A stretch of DNA of 54,270 nt from Acidobacteriota bacterium. GTDB taxonomy: Bacteria; Acidobacteriota; Blastocatellia; Pyrinomonadales; Pyrinomonadaceae. The DNA is taken from positions 1 through 54,270 of the forward strand of contig JAIVJG010000005.1 in the NCBI GenBank assembly GCA_020200155.1, written 5' to 3'. Shown one piece after another: positions 41,528 through 49,051 of this stretch. Made by a program: the position numbers and the translations under genes. The notes under the pieces were generated by a model that worked only from the letters and a program-made list of their open reading frames with translations, was not told where the DNA came from and did not search any database. The stretch's first letter is position 1. Each line of letters opens with the position of its first letter.

Positions 41528-42598
41528 TCACTCCGCCGTCCTCGGCTTGGCGAACATCCATGCGATGAAGATGGAGACGAGGTAGAGGACGAGCATCGGA
41601 GCGGCGAAGAGCATCATGTTGGGGATGTCGTTGGTCGGCGAGAGCACTGCGGCGGCGATCAGGATGACGATGATGGAGATGCGCCAGTGTCTAATCAGGA
41701 AGCCGGCGTCCACCAGCCCGATGCGCGACAGTATGTAAGTGACGGCGGGCATCTGGAACACGACGCCCATCGCCAGCATGATAAGGACGATGAAGTCGAA
41801 GTAGTCGCTGGCGTTGAGGAAGAGGCGGAAGTCCGAGCCGAGGCCGAGCAGGTAGGCCGCCGCAGGGGGAAACAGGACGTAGTAGGCGAAAGCCGCGCCG
41901 AGGACGAACGAGACGGTCGAGAGAATGATGAACGGCACCGCGTAGCCGCGCTCGTGCGGGTAGAGTCCCGGCGAGATGAAGCCCCAGATTTGCCACAGCA
42001 GGAAGGGCACAGACAGGCAGATCGCGGCGTAGAGCGAGACCGACAGGTAGAGCGAGAAAGGCTCCATCGCCGTCCGCACGACGAGCCTGTCCTCGATGCC
42101 GGGCAGAGCTTCCGGGCGCGCGTTGAAGTCAACGGGCAATCGCACGCCCTTCGGTATCACGGTCGTGCCCGCGTAAATCTGTTCGTCCGTAAAGACGCCG
42201 AGATTCCCTCCGGCGTCCTTCACGACGCGCGCCGCCACGGACGCGCCCACGGGGATAACGCTCGTGCCGAGCTTCGTCGCCTCTGCGAAAACGTAGCGGC
42301 CCGTGTCACCCTCTTTGACGGAGTTGAGCGGCGCGATGGTCTCCTGTCCCGTCAGCCCTTGCAGCGCGACGGGTCTCTGCGCGGCGTCGGCGAGCGCGCG
42401 GCGAATCGGCACGGAGAGGAAGTTGTAGATGTGGTCGGAGACGAACCAGCAGAGGACGAGCGCGGCGACGACGAAGGCGACGGAGCGAATGATACGGCGT
42501 CGCAACTCGTCGAGGTGGTCGAGGAATGACATCTGCCCGTCGAGCCTCGACTCGTCGCGCTCGCTATCGGGTTCTGTTTCCAGCAGGGTTGAGGCCAT
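41528..42598 (-). CDS. tatC: Sec-independent protein translocase TatC with enlarged periplasmic loop
   Basis: The product (356 residues) is the substrate receptor of the twin-arginine translocase. FLDHLDELRRRIIRS near residue 25 is the N-terminal signal-recognition motif; MEPFSLYLSVSLYAA, LWQIWGFISPGLYPHERGY (with the conserved Glu) and FGV-like AMGVVFQMPAVTYILSRIG follow. Six membrane spans fit. Compared with E. coli TatC (258 residues) about 100 extra residues lie between TM1 and TM2 in the first periplasmic loop (about residues 75-180), including VFTDEQIYAGTTVIPKG. It follows tatA/B by about 50 bases on the same strand. Confidence 0.93.
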   Translation of the reverse strand: MASTLLETEPDSERDESRLDGQMSFLDHLDELRRRIIRSVAFVVAALVLCWFVSDHIYNFLSVPIRRALADAAQRPVALQGLTGQETIAPLNSVKEGDTGRYVFAEATKLGTSVIPVGASVAARVVKDAGGNLGVFTDEQIYAGTTVIPKGVRLPVDFNARPEALPGIEDRLVVRTAMEPFSLYLSVSLYAAICLSVPFLLWQIWGFISPGLYPHERGYAVPFIILSTVSFVLGAAFAYYVLFPPAAAYLLGLGSDFRLFLNASDYFDFIVLIMLAMGVVFQMPAVTYILSRIGLVDAGFLIRHWRISIIVILIAAAVLSPTNDIPNMMLFAAPMLVLYLVSIFIAWMFAKPRTAE

Positions 42599-42646
42599 CT
42601 TGGGATTTCAGCGCGCGAGACGTGCGCGCGTCGCGGGGTCGGCGGT

Positions 42647-43096
42647 CTATAACCAGTCTTCTTTGCCTGCCGGTGCGGAGACTTCCGTCCCGGTCGCTTC
42701 GGACGCGCCCTGCGCGACGGTCGAATCGGCGGCAGCGCCCGGCGACGCCGAGCGCGCGATAGTCTGGCCTTCGTCCGCCGTTGATTCTTGCGCGACTCCG
42801 TCCGCAAAAGTTTCGACGGCGACCGGCGCGCCTGCGCTCTCTGCAATCAAACCGGAGCGCGCGACTTTCGCATCCTGCTCGACGAGCTTGCCGGGGTCGA
42901 GGCGTTCCATCTCGACCTCGTGCTCCCATGTGCGCTTAAAATCCTCGGACGCGCGCTTGAACTCGCCCAGACTGCGGCCCAGACTGCGGCCCAACTCCGG
43001 CAGCTTACGCGGCCCGAACACAATCAGCGCCACAAACGCGATCAATAGCATCTCGCCCGTGCCGATGGTTTCCAGAAATAGGAAGAAGACGTGCAT
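42647..43096 (-). CDS. TatA/TatB-type twin-arginine translocase subunit
   Basis: The product (149 residues) has one N-terminal span, MLLIAFVALIVFGPRKLPEL, running into the amphipathic helix ELGRSLGRSLGEFKRASEDF, the TatA/B hallmark (FGPxKLPELG). A Glu at residue 15 in GTGEMLL lies just before the span, as in TatB-like proteins. The last 75 residues are an Ala/Ser/Thr/Glu-rich disordered tail. It precedes tatC, giving a two-gene Tat locus; whether it acts as TatA, TatB or both cannot be decided here. Confidence 0.9.
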   Translation of the reverse strand: MHVFFLFLETIGTGEMLLIAFVALIVFGPRKLPELGRSLGRSLGEFKRASEDFKRTWEHEVEMERLDPGKLVEQDAKVARSGLIAESAGAPVAVETFADGVAQESTADEGQTIARSASPGAAADSTVAQGASEATGTEVSAPAGKEDWL

Positions 43097-43108
43097 AGCT
43101 TTAAAACG

Positions 43109-43161
43109 CGACGGGTGAAAAGAACAAGCTTTGTTCTGCTCCTGTCACCCTTCGCCCGTCG
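43109..43161 (-). terminator. Hairpin at the 3' end of the VOC gene
   Basis: CGACGGG (43109-43115) pairs with CCCGTCG (43155-43161), and inside it GAACAA pairs with TTGTTC around 43122-43136. The stop TGA of the VOC gene (43147-43145) lies within the right half, as with other gene-end repeats in this window. Confidence 0.6.
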
Positions 43162-43525
43162 AGGCTGTTGTGTATTCCGGCGGATAATAAATCACTTCGA
43201 TGGCGTTGCCGCCGACGCCTCTGGTGTAGAACGAGACGGAGCGATCTCTGTGCTCTTTGACGGGGCGATTCTCGCGCCGCGCCGCTTCTTCCAGAGCCTC
43301 GCGCGTCTCGACGCGCAGGCCCATGTGCGGCGGGTGCTTCGAGCCGGGCGCGAGCAGCGCGATGCCGAAGCCGCGCCCGTCCCTAAGCATCGCCCAGTCG
43401 TCGTAGAGCGTCTCGACGCGGAATCCCAAACGCTCGTACTCGCGCACGTCGCGCCGCAAATCTTCCGACTTCAACGCGATGTGATCCACCGCGCCCACGA
43501 CGCGCACATCACCTTGTTCCTGCAT
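43145..43525 (-). CDS. VOC-family (glyoxalase/dioxygenase-fold) protein
   Basis: The product (126 residues) has one vicinal-oxygen-chelate module: VDHIALKSEDLRRDVREYER, WAMLRDGRGFGIALL, HMGLRVET and FYTRGVGGNAIEVIYYP, with the His and terminal Glu (AIEVIYY) typical of metal ligands. It could be a lyase or dioxygenase, or a binding protein; the substrate is unknown. The frame is open to 43588, but ATG 43525 is chosen because GGAGAGG lies just upstream and the next ATG upstream (43537) lacks one. The upstream extension lies in an inverted repeat. Confidence 0.8.
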   Translation of the reverse strand: MQEQGDVRVVGAVDHIALKSEDLRRDVREYERLGFRVETLYDDWAMLRDGRGFGIALLAPGSKHPPHMGLRVETREALEEAARRENRPVKEHRDRSVSFYTRGVGGNAIEVIYYPPEYTTASTGEG

Positions 43526-43538
43526 CGCCCTCTCCATG

Positions 43539-43613
43539 AAATGATGAATGCGGAGTGATGAATGAAAACTAAAGCCGTGTCGTCTCACCCGTCATTCATC
43601 GTCCATCATTTTT
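43539..43613. repeat. GATGAATGA inverted repeat with the nitroreductase stop codon
   Basis: Left half 43539-43565 (AAATGATGAATG and GTGATGAATGA) and right half 43592-43613 pair imperfectly: GATGAATGA is perfectly repeated inverted and AAATGATG pairs at the base of the structure. The TGA stop of the nitroreductase gene (43608-43606) lies in the right half. It resembles the element at 4663-4735. Confidence 0.6.
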
Positions 43614-44292
43614 CTTTCCACGCTTCGCCATAGCTCTCACTGGACACGATGCGTTCGAGCGGGAAGCGTCCCGGATAAGCCTTGTCCGGCTCTTTCGCGC
43701 GACCGACGGCGAGCAGCGCGACGACCTCGCCCTCTTCGGGGATGCCGAACTCGCGCCTGACTGCGACGGCGTCGAAGCCTTCCATCGGCGCGGTGTCGAA
43801 GCCGTAAGCCTCCGCGACCAGCATCATCGTCGTGACGGCAATCATCGTGTGGCGGTTAACCCACAGCGCGGGGTCGAAGCCGGAGAGAAACTGAAGCGCG
43901 CCCTGCTTGTACTGCTCGACCGTCGCGGGATTGCCCGCGCCGCGCTCCGCGCCCTCTCGGAAGATTTCGTCGGCGGTCTGCTTCCACTCCTCTTTCATAC
44001 CGACGGCGATGATGACGACCGGCGCTTGTCCAACTTTAGGTTGATTGAAGGCCGCCTGTTGCAGTCGCTTGCGATTTTCCTCGCCGCGCACGACGACGAA
44101 GCGCCACGGCTGTAGATTATAGCCGGAAGGGGCCTGCGCCCCGAACTTGAGGATGGCTTGGAGATATTCGTCCGGCACTTCTTCATCCGTGAAAGAATTT
44201 GTCGCGCGGCGTTCGAGTAATACTTCTGTGATTGACTTGAGCGGCGCGCCGCCGGGCTGCGCCGCCGGGAAATTCGTCGGCTTGTCCTGCAT
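43606..44292 (-). CDS. Nitroreductase-family FMN oxidoreductase
   Basis: The product (228 residues) begins its core with ITEVLLERRATNSFTDEEVP, the Arg-containing FMN-phosphate loop, followed by KFGAQAPSGYNLQPWRFVVV, the Ser-Asn-x-Gln-Pro FMN-binding motif. AVTTMMLVAEAYGFDTAPMEGFD and GEVVALLAVGRAKEP are the typical C-terminal parts. It should be a homodimeric flavoprotein reducing quinones, nitro compounds or similar with NAD(P)H. A weak AGGGG lies ten bases upstream of the ATG. The stop lies in an inverted repeat. Confidence 0.9.
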   Translation of the reverse strand: MQDKPTNFPAAQPGGAPLKSITEVLLERRATNSFTDEEVPDEYLQAILKFGAQAPSGYNLQPWRFVVVRGEENRKRLQQAAFNQPKVGQAPVVIIAVGMKEEWKQTADEIFREGAERGAGNPATVEQYKQGALQFLSGFDPALWVNRHTMIAVTTMMLVAEAYGFDTAPMEGFDAVAVRREFGIPEEGEVVALLAVGRAKEPDKAYPGRFPLERIVSSESYGEAWKEK

Positions 44293-44696
44293 TCTTAGGA
44301 GACCCCTTTTGATCGTGTGGCTATTTCTTAAAGCGAAAGAATTGTACTCCCTCGCGCCGCAGGCGTAAAAGGCCGACGGAAAGTCGGGTTCATAAAGAGT
44401 GAAGAGGAGAGACCAAGCCCCCGTGCCTGCTTGAGAAAGCAGCGAACGCCGAAGGCATTCCTTTCAAACCCCGGCTGCACACCGTTGAACAAGGAAATTT
44501 CCGCGCGCCGCGTCTGAAAAGCCCTGGATCAAACCCTCCTCCAGAATTTGCCAAGTACACTCTATAGAGTGTACTGTCACAAGAGTCCCCTGTCACAATA
44601 CGAAGCACGTTTTAGTCCTCACGAAGAACCGGCACGGTTGTTCGGCGCAACCCTGCCAATCGAATCCTCGCCGCTATTTAGAAGGAGTCTCACAAG
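44293..44696. other. Divergent intergenic region (nitroreductase / Asp-box protein)
   Basis: No gene is seen in these 404 bases. The region contains the 22-bp palindrome at 44554-44575 and a direct repeat CTGTCACAA at 44574 and 44590, 16 bases apart. A GCCGAC/GTCGGG small hairpin lies near 44381, and AAGGAG is placed nine bases before the ATG at 44697. No clear sigma-70 promoter was found for the plus-strand gene. It looks like a regulatory region more than a gene remnant. Confidence 0.5.
44554..44575. promoter_or_regulatory. Perfect 22-bp palindrome, candidate operator
   Basis: Half-site AGTACACTCTA is followed directly by its exact inverted copy TAGAGTGTACT, with no spacer or mismatch. It lies about 121 bases upstream of the Asp-box gene and 262 bases upstream of the divergent nitroreductase gene. 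Perfect dyads of this length are typical of dimeric repressor sites. The regulator is unknown. Confidence 0.6.
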
Positions 44697-46079
44697 ATGA
44701 GTTTACGTAAGCTGGTATTCTTGATCAGGGCGAACAAAATCTACGTGGGTGGCATGTTCGTCGCCTTTTTCCTGGTCGCGCTGGTCTTCGGCTCCCTTCC
44801 GTCCGGTAGGGCACAGACCGCCTCCAGTTACACGAATTACGCTGCGCCCAGCGCGCTCGGAGCAAGCGCGGGCGAGCCTTCCATCGGCATCAACTGGAAC
44901 AGCGGGAACGTGATGTTCCAGGCAAGTCTCAAGACCTTGCGCGTCACCTTCAACGACAGCGCGTCGCCTGCCACCGCCACATGGGTAAACAAGTCCGCGC
45001 TGGACACCTCGCTGGTCACGCTCGACCCGATTCTTTTCACCGACTCGGTGACGGGACGCACCTTCGTCGCGCAACTCGCGGGCAAGGCCGCCCTCTCGGC
45101 CTACACCGACAACGACGGCGACACTTCCATCCCGACGCTCGGCTTCGGCATTAACTCCGGCGTTGATCACCAGACAATTGGCGCAGGCCCCTACGCACCC
45201 GGCTTCCCGGCCACGCTTTATCCGCACGCCGTCTATTACGCCTCGCAGGACATCGCCTTGGCTGAGACGGCGCGCAGCGACGACGGCGGCCTCACCTTCG
45301 GCGCTGCTATTCCGATGTACACGCTCTTACAGTGCGGCGGCCTGCACGGCCACATTAAGGTTGCGCCCGATGGCACCGTCTATGTGCCGAACAAGTCTTG
45401 CGGCGGGAAGCAGGGGGTGGCGGTGTCAGCCGACAACGGCCTGACGTGGAGTGTGAGAACCGTGCCGTCGAGCACGGTGGGCAAGAACGACCCGTCAGTC
45501 GGCGTCGGTGCGGGCAACACCGTCTACATCGGCTATGCCGGAGCCGACGGCCACGCGCGCGCGGCGGTCTCGCGCGACCGCGGCGTGACGTGGACGGACG
45601 TGCAGGACGTGGGCGCGGCCTTCGGCATCCAGAACACGGTCTTCCCGGCGGTGGTGGCGGGTGATGACGACCGCGCCGCCTTCGCCTTCCTCGGCACGCC
45701 GACCGGCGGCGATGGGACGGGCACAAACACGGCCTTCACCGGAGTCTGGCATCTCTATGTCGCGACGACCTACGACGGCGGGAGAACCTGGACGACCGTT
45801 GACGCCACGCCCAACAATCCCGTGCAACGCGGCGTCATCTGCACCAACGGCACGACCTGCCCGTCGGGCACGCGTAACCTGCTCGACTTTATGGATGTGA
45901 CCGTTGACTTGCAGGGCCGTGTCCTCGTCGGCTACGCCGACGGCTGCATCACAAGCGGCTGCATACAGGGCGTTGACAAGAACAGAGACGGCAAGGTGAA
46001 CAGCCTGGACAACGATGGTGCGGCCCTCGCGACCATCGCACGCCAGTCCGGTGGCACAGACCTCTTCGCCACGCGGTAA
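44697..46079 (+). CDS. Secreted Asp-box (sialidase/BNR-fold) repeat protein
   Basis: The product (460 residues) has a long N-region and signal peptide (cleavage near GRA/Q). It carries at least four Asp-box-like motifs on a beta-propeller pattern: SDDGGLTFG, SADNGLTWS, SRDRGVTWTD and TYDGGRTWTT. The catalytic Arg triad and Tyr/Glu pair of true sialidases cannot be confirmed. Near the end DKNRDGKVNSLDNDG looks like a calcium loop. An extracellular glycan-binding or hydrolase role is possible. AAGGAG lies nine bases before the ATG. It ends at a strong terminator and may be controlled through the upstream palindrome. Confidence 0.8.
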   Translation: MSLRKLVFLIRANKIYVGGMFVAFFLVALVFGSLPSGRAQTASSYTNYAAPSALGASAGEPSIGINWNSGNVMFQASLKTLRVTFNDSASPATATWVNKSALDTSLVTLDPILFTDSVTGRTFVAQLAGKAALSAYTDNDGDTSIPTLGFGINSGVDHQTIGAGPYAPGFPATLYPHAVYYASQDIALAETARSDDGGLTFGAAIPMYTLLQCGGLHGHIKVAPDGTVYVPNKSCGGKQGVAVSADNGLTWSVRTVPSSTVGKNDPSVGVGAGNTVYIGYAGADGHARAAVSRDRGVTWTDVQDVGAAFGIQNTVFPAVVAGDDDRAAFAFLGTPTGGDGTGTNTAFTGVWHLYVATTYDGGRTWTTVDATPNNPVQRGVICTNGTTCPSGTRNLLDFMDVTVDLQGRVLVGYADGCITSGCIQGVDKNRDGKVNSLDNDGAALATIARQSGGTDLFATR

Positions 46080-46122
46080 GCGCTCGCGGCCCTCGCCGCC
46101 CGGAACTTTCGTGTCCGGCCAC

Positions 46123-46158
46123 AAGCCGCGGCTGCCTCGCGAGGCAACCGCGGCTTTT
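46123..46158 (+). terminator. Rho-independent terminator of the Asp-box gene
   Basis: AAGCCGCGG pairs with CCGCGGCTT, enclosing the palindrome TGCCTCGCGAGGCA, and TTTT follows at 46155-46158. It starts 44 bases after the stop codon. Confidence 0.85.
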
Positions 46159-46245
46159 AGCTTTCTCGGCCAAAATTTGAATAAACTCGAATCTGAAATG
46201 ACGTAGAGGTAATCGCGCAGCTTCGAGTGAGGGTGAATAATCAAG

Positions 46246-47196
46246 ATGAGAGAGACGCCGCGCATTGTTTCGCTCCTGCCGTCGGCCACGGAGATTGTCT
46301 GCGCGCTGGGGCTGGAAGACACGCTCGTCGGCGTGACGCACGAGTGCGACTTTCCCGCCTCGGTCACAGGCAAGCCGAAGCTGACGGCGAGCCGCATCTC
46401 GCATGAAACGATGTCGAGCGCGGAGATTGACCACGCCGTGCGCTCGCAACTCGACGGCCACGGCTCGATCTACAACCTCGACGAAGAAACTTTGCGCGCT
46501 CTCAAGCCGGATTTAATCATCACGCAGGAACTCTGCGAGGTGTGCGCCGTCAGTTACAAAACAGTGAGGCAGGCCGCGCGCATGTTCGAGACGGACGTGC
46601 GCGTCGTCTCGCTTGAGCCGGAGACGATTAAGGACATCTTCGCCAACATACGCACCGTCGGCGAATTGACGGGAAGAGAAGCGGAGGCCGAAGTGCTCGT
46701 GGGCGAACTGGCCGTACGCGTGGACGCGCTCGCCGTTCTGCTGTCGAGTGTCAAGCGTCGCCCGCGCACGCTGATGCTCGAATGGCTTGAGCCGCCGTTC
46801 GCGCCCGGCCACTGGGTACCGGAACAGGTCGCGCTCGCCGGAGGCGATAACACGTTCGGGCAGGCGGGCGGCAAGTCAGTGCAGACGACAGCCGAAGCGA
46901 TTCGCGAATACGCGCCGGAGGTCGTCGTGCTCATCCCGTGCGGCTATTACAAAGAGGATACGTTGCGCTCGCTCGCGTCCGCGCGACTGCCCGCAGGCTG
47001 GCACGAACTGCCCGCCGTGCGCGCAGGCGAGGTCTGGGCCTTGGACGCGACATCTTATTTCAGCCGACCGGGGCCGCGCGTCGTGGACGGCGCGGAAATC
47101 CTCGCGTCCATCCTTCACCCGGACATCTTCGGCGAGCCGGACGCGAACGTCGCCGTGCGCGTGAATCCTGATTCAATGCTGGTGGAGCAACTCTAA
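46246..47196 (+). CDS. BtuF-like cobalamin-binding / ABC substrate-binding-fold protein without signal peptide
   Basis: The product (316 residues) begins RIVSLLPSATEIVCALGLED, the signature of BtuF-type periplasmic binding proteins, and continues with GVTHECDFP, LKPDLIITQELCEVCAVS and EYAPEVVVLIPCGY. There is no signal peptide or lipobox, so it appears cytoplasmic; similar signal-less proteins are annotated as cobalamin-binding proteins. LEWLEPPFAPGHWVPE and PALDA-like WALDATSYFSRPGPRVVDG complete the family pattern. No permease or ATPase gene is adjacent. The DNA ligase gene starts five bases after its stop, so they are likely co-transcribed. Confidence 0.85.
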   Translation: MRETPRIVSLLPSATEIVCALGLEDTLVGVTHECDFPASVTGKPKLTASRISHETMSSAEIDHAVRSQLDGHGSIYNLDEETLRALKPDLIITQELCEVCAVSYKTVRQAARMFETDVRVVSLEPETIKDIFANIRTVGELTGREAEAEVLVGELAVRVDALAVLLSSVKRRPRTLMLEWLEPPFAPGHWVPEQVALAGGDNTFGQAGGKSVQTTAEAIREYAPEVVVLIPCGYYKEDTLRSLASARLPAGWHELPAVRAGEVWALDATSYFSRPGPRVVDGAEILASILHPDIFGEPDANVAVRVNPDSMLVEQL

Positions 47197-47201
47197 AACT
47201 T

Positions 47202-48920
47202 ATGGCCCGGACGAAGAAAGCGGCTGGCGTGCCTGTGGCGAGCGAGCGTGCTCCCGGCACGCTCGAAGATTTCGCGCGTGCTGCGGAATTGGTCGCGGCA
47301 ACGACGAAGAAGCTTGAGAAGGCGGCGCTGCTCGGCTCGTACTTCGACACCTTGAGCGACGAGGATTTATCGCGCGCCGCGCGTTACTTCGCAGGCCACC
47401 AGTTCGCTTTGAACGACATGCGGACGACGAACGTCGGCGGCGGACTGCTGCGCGACGCGCTCGGCGAGGTGACGGGTCTCGACGTGGAGAATTTACGCCC
47501 GCGCTACGTGCGGCTCGGCGATTCCGGCGACGTGGCTTACGAGGCGTTCGCCGAGACGAAAAGCAGCAACGCGCAGCCAACCCTGACGCTCGCTCAGACC
47601 GAGTCGCTCATCGAAGCTCTGAGCGGCACGCGCGGCACGAAGAACAAGCGTGCGCTGCTGGTTGAAGCTTTGAAGAACGCGACGCCGCTCGAAGCGAAGT
47701 ATTTAGTGAAGCTGCTCGTCGATGATTTGCGAATCGGACTGAAAGAAGGATTGGTTGAGGACGCCGTGGCGCGTGCCTTCAAATGTCCGCTCGCGAGCGT
47801 GGCGCAGGTCAACATGCTCACCGGCGACATTGGCGAGACAGCCGTTCGCGCTCGGCGCGGGCAGCTTGAAGGCGTCGTGATGCGCCTCTTTCACCCGATC
47901 AAATTCATGCTCGCGACCGCCGCCGCAGACCTCCCGGACATCGCGCGCACGATGCCTGCGGAGTTTTACGTCGAAGACAAGTTCGACGGCATACGCGCGC
48001 AGGCGCACGTGCAGGCTGGCCGCGTCGCGCTCTACACGCGCACGCTCGACGAGGTGACGCACCGCTTCCCGGAACTCATCGCGCCTCTTTTGAGCTTATC
48101 GTCGGACGCCGTGCTCGACGGCGAGATCGTGCCCGTGCGCGGGGCGTCCATCCTGCCTTTCAGCGAGTTGCAAAAGCGTCTGGGGCGCAAGACCGTGAGC
48201 GACGAACTGCTCGCCGCCGCGCCCGTCGCCTTCGTCGCTTACGATGTGCTCTACGCCGATGGGCGCGTGCTGATTGACGCTCCGCTCGCCGAACGGAGAC
48301 GCTTGCTGGAAAGTCTCGTCGCGCATGACGAGGCGGCGACCGTGCGTCTCTCGGAAGCAAAGCGCGTGAATGATGTGGCGTCGCTGGACGCGGAGTTCGA
48401 CGCGGCGCGCGAGCGTGGCAATGAAGGGTTGATGATTAAAGACCCGCGCTCGTCTTATAAGCCGGGCAAACGCGGGCGCGAGTGGCTGAAGTTGAAGCGC
48501 GCTCTCGCCACGCTAGATGTCGTCGTCACTTCAGTCGAGGTCGGGCACGGCAAGCGCCGCCACCTGCTCTCCGATTACACCTTCGCCGTGCGCCGCTCGG
48601 AAGACGACCCGGAACTGCTCAACATCGGCAAGGCTTATTCCGGGCTGACCGATGCGGAACTGGCGGAATTGACCGAGTGGTTCCGCTCGCACACCGTGCA
48701 GGAGTTCGCGCACGGGCGCGTGAGAGTCGTCGAGCCGAAGATTGTTCTGGAAGTCACCTTTGATCGCGTGCAGGAATCCCGAAGGCACAAGGGCGGCTAC
48801 GCCTTGCGCTTCCCGCGCATCCTGCGCCTGCGCGACGACAAGACGGCGGACGAGATAGACACTCTCGACGCGGTGCGCCGTCTCGTCATCGAAGAGGGAG
48901 CGGGGAAGGCCGAAGAGTGA
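47202..48920 (+). CDS. ATP-dependent DNA ligase (archaeal/eukaryal LIG1-type)
   Basis: The product (572 residues) seals nicks through a lysyl-AMP. Catalytic Lys260 is in EDKFDGIRAQ (motif I KxDG). Motif III is LLSLSSDAVLDGEIVP-like with DGEIVP, motif IV is GLMIKDPRSSYKPGKRG and motif V is EWLKLKR. The N-terminal 230 residues are the DNA-binding domain (LRIGLKEGLVEDAVARAF), so this is the larger LIG1-like architecture, not a short LigC/LigD core. Such ligases are accessory to NAD-dependent LigA. No ligase-associated exonuclease or helicase genes are adjacent. Confidence 0.93.
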   Translation: MARTKKAAGVPVASERAPGTLEDFARAAELVAATTKKLEKAALLGSYFDTLSDEDLSRAARYFAGHQFALNDMRTTNVGGGLLRDALGEVTGLDVENLRPRYVRLGDSGDVAYEAFAETKSSNAQPTLTLAQTESLIEALSGTRGTKNKRALLVEALKNATPLEAKYLVKLLVDDLRIGLKEGLVEDAVARAFKCPLASVAQVNMLTGDIGETAVRARRGQLEGVVMRLFHPIKFMLATAAADLPDIARTMPAEFYVEDKFDGIRAQAHVQAGRVALYTRTLDEVTHRFPELIAPLLSLSSDAVLDGEIVPVRGASILPFSELQKRLGRKTVSDELLAAAPVAFVAYDVLYADGRVLIDAPLAERRRLLESLVAHDEAATVRLSEAKRVNDVASLDAEFDAARERGNEGLMIKDPRSSYKPGKRGREWLKLKRALATLDVVVTSVEVGHGKRRHLLSDYTFAVRRSEDDPELLNIGKAYSGLTDAELAELTEWFRSHTVQEFAHGRVRVVEPKIVLEVTFDRVQESRRHKGGYALRFPRILRLRDDKTADEIDTLDAVRRLVIEEGAGKAEE

Positions 48921-49009
48921 TGAGAGCCGTCCGTGTAAAATTCGGATGATTCGTCGCGCGTGCGTAGGGCCTAGTCGTGAGGCGGAGTGCGGAATGAGCG
49001 GCGGTGACT

Positions 49010-49015
49010 TATAAT
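49010..49015 (+). promoter_or_regulatory. Candidate -10 box for the carbamoyltransferase operon
   Basis: A perfect TATAAT lies 37 bases upstream of the TTG start at 49052. No good -35 box is seen 16-18 bases upstream. The gap 48921-49051 otherwise holds nothing recognisable. Confidence 0.4.
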
Positions 49016-49051
49016 TCGGCGCTTCCTTAGTTCCCGCGCTGGAGATTTTCG

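Noticed and set aside
44635..44680. CGAATCCTCGCC resembling a tRNA T-arm/3' end
   Set aside because: No acceptor, D-arm or anticodon stem pairs with it in the preceding 80 bases.
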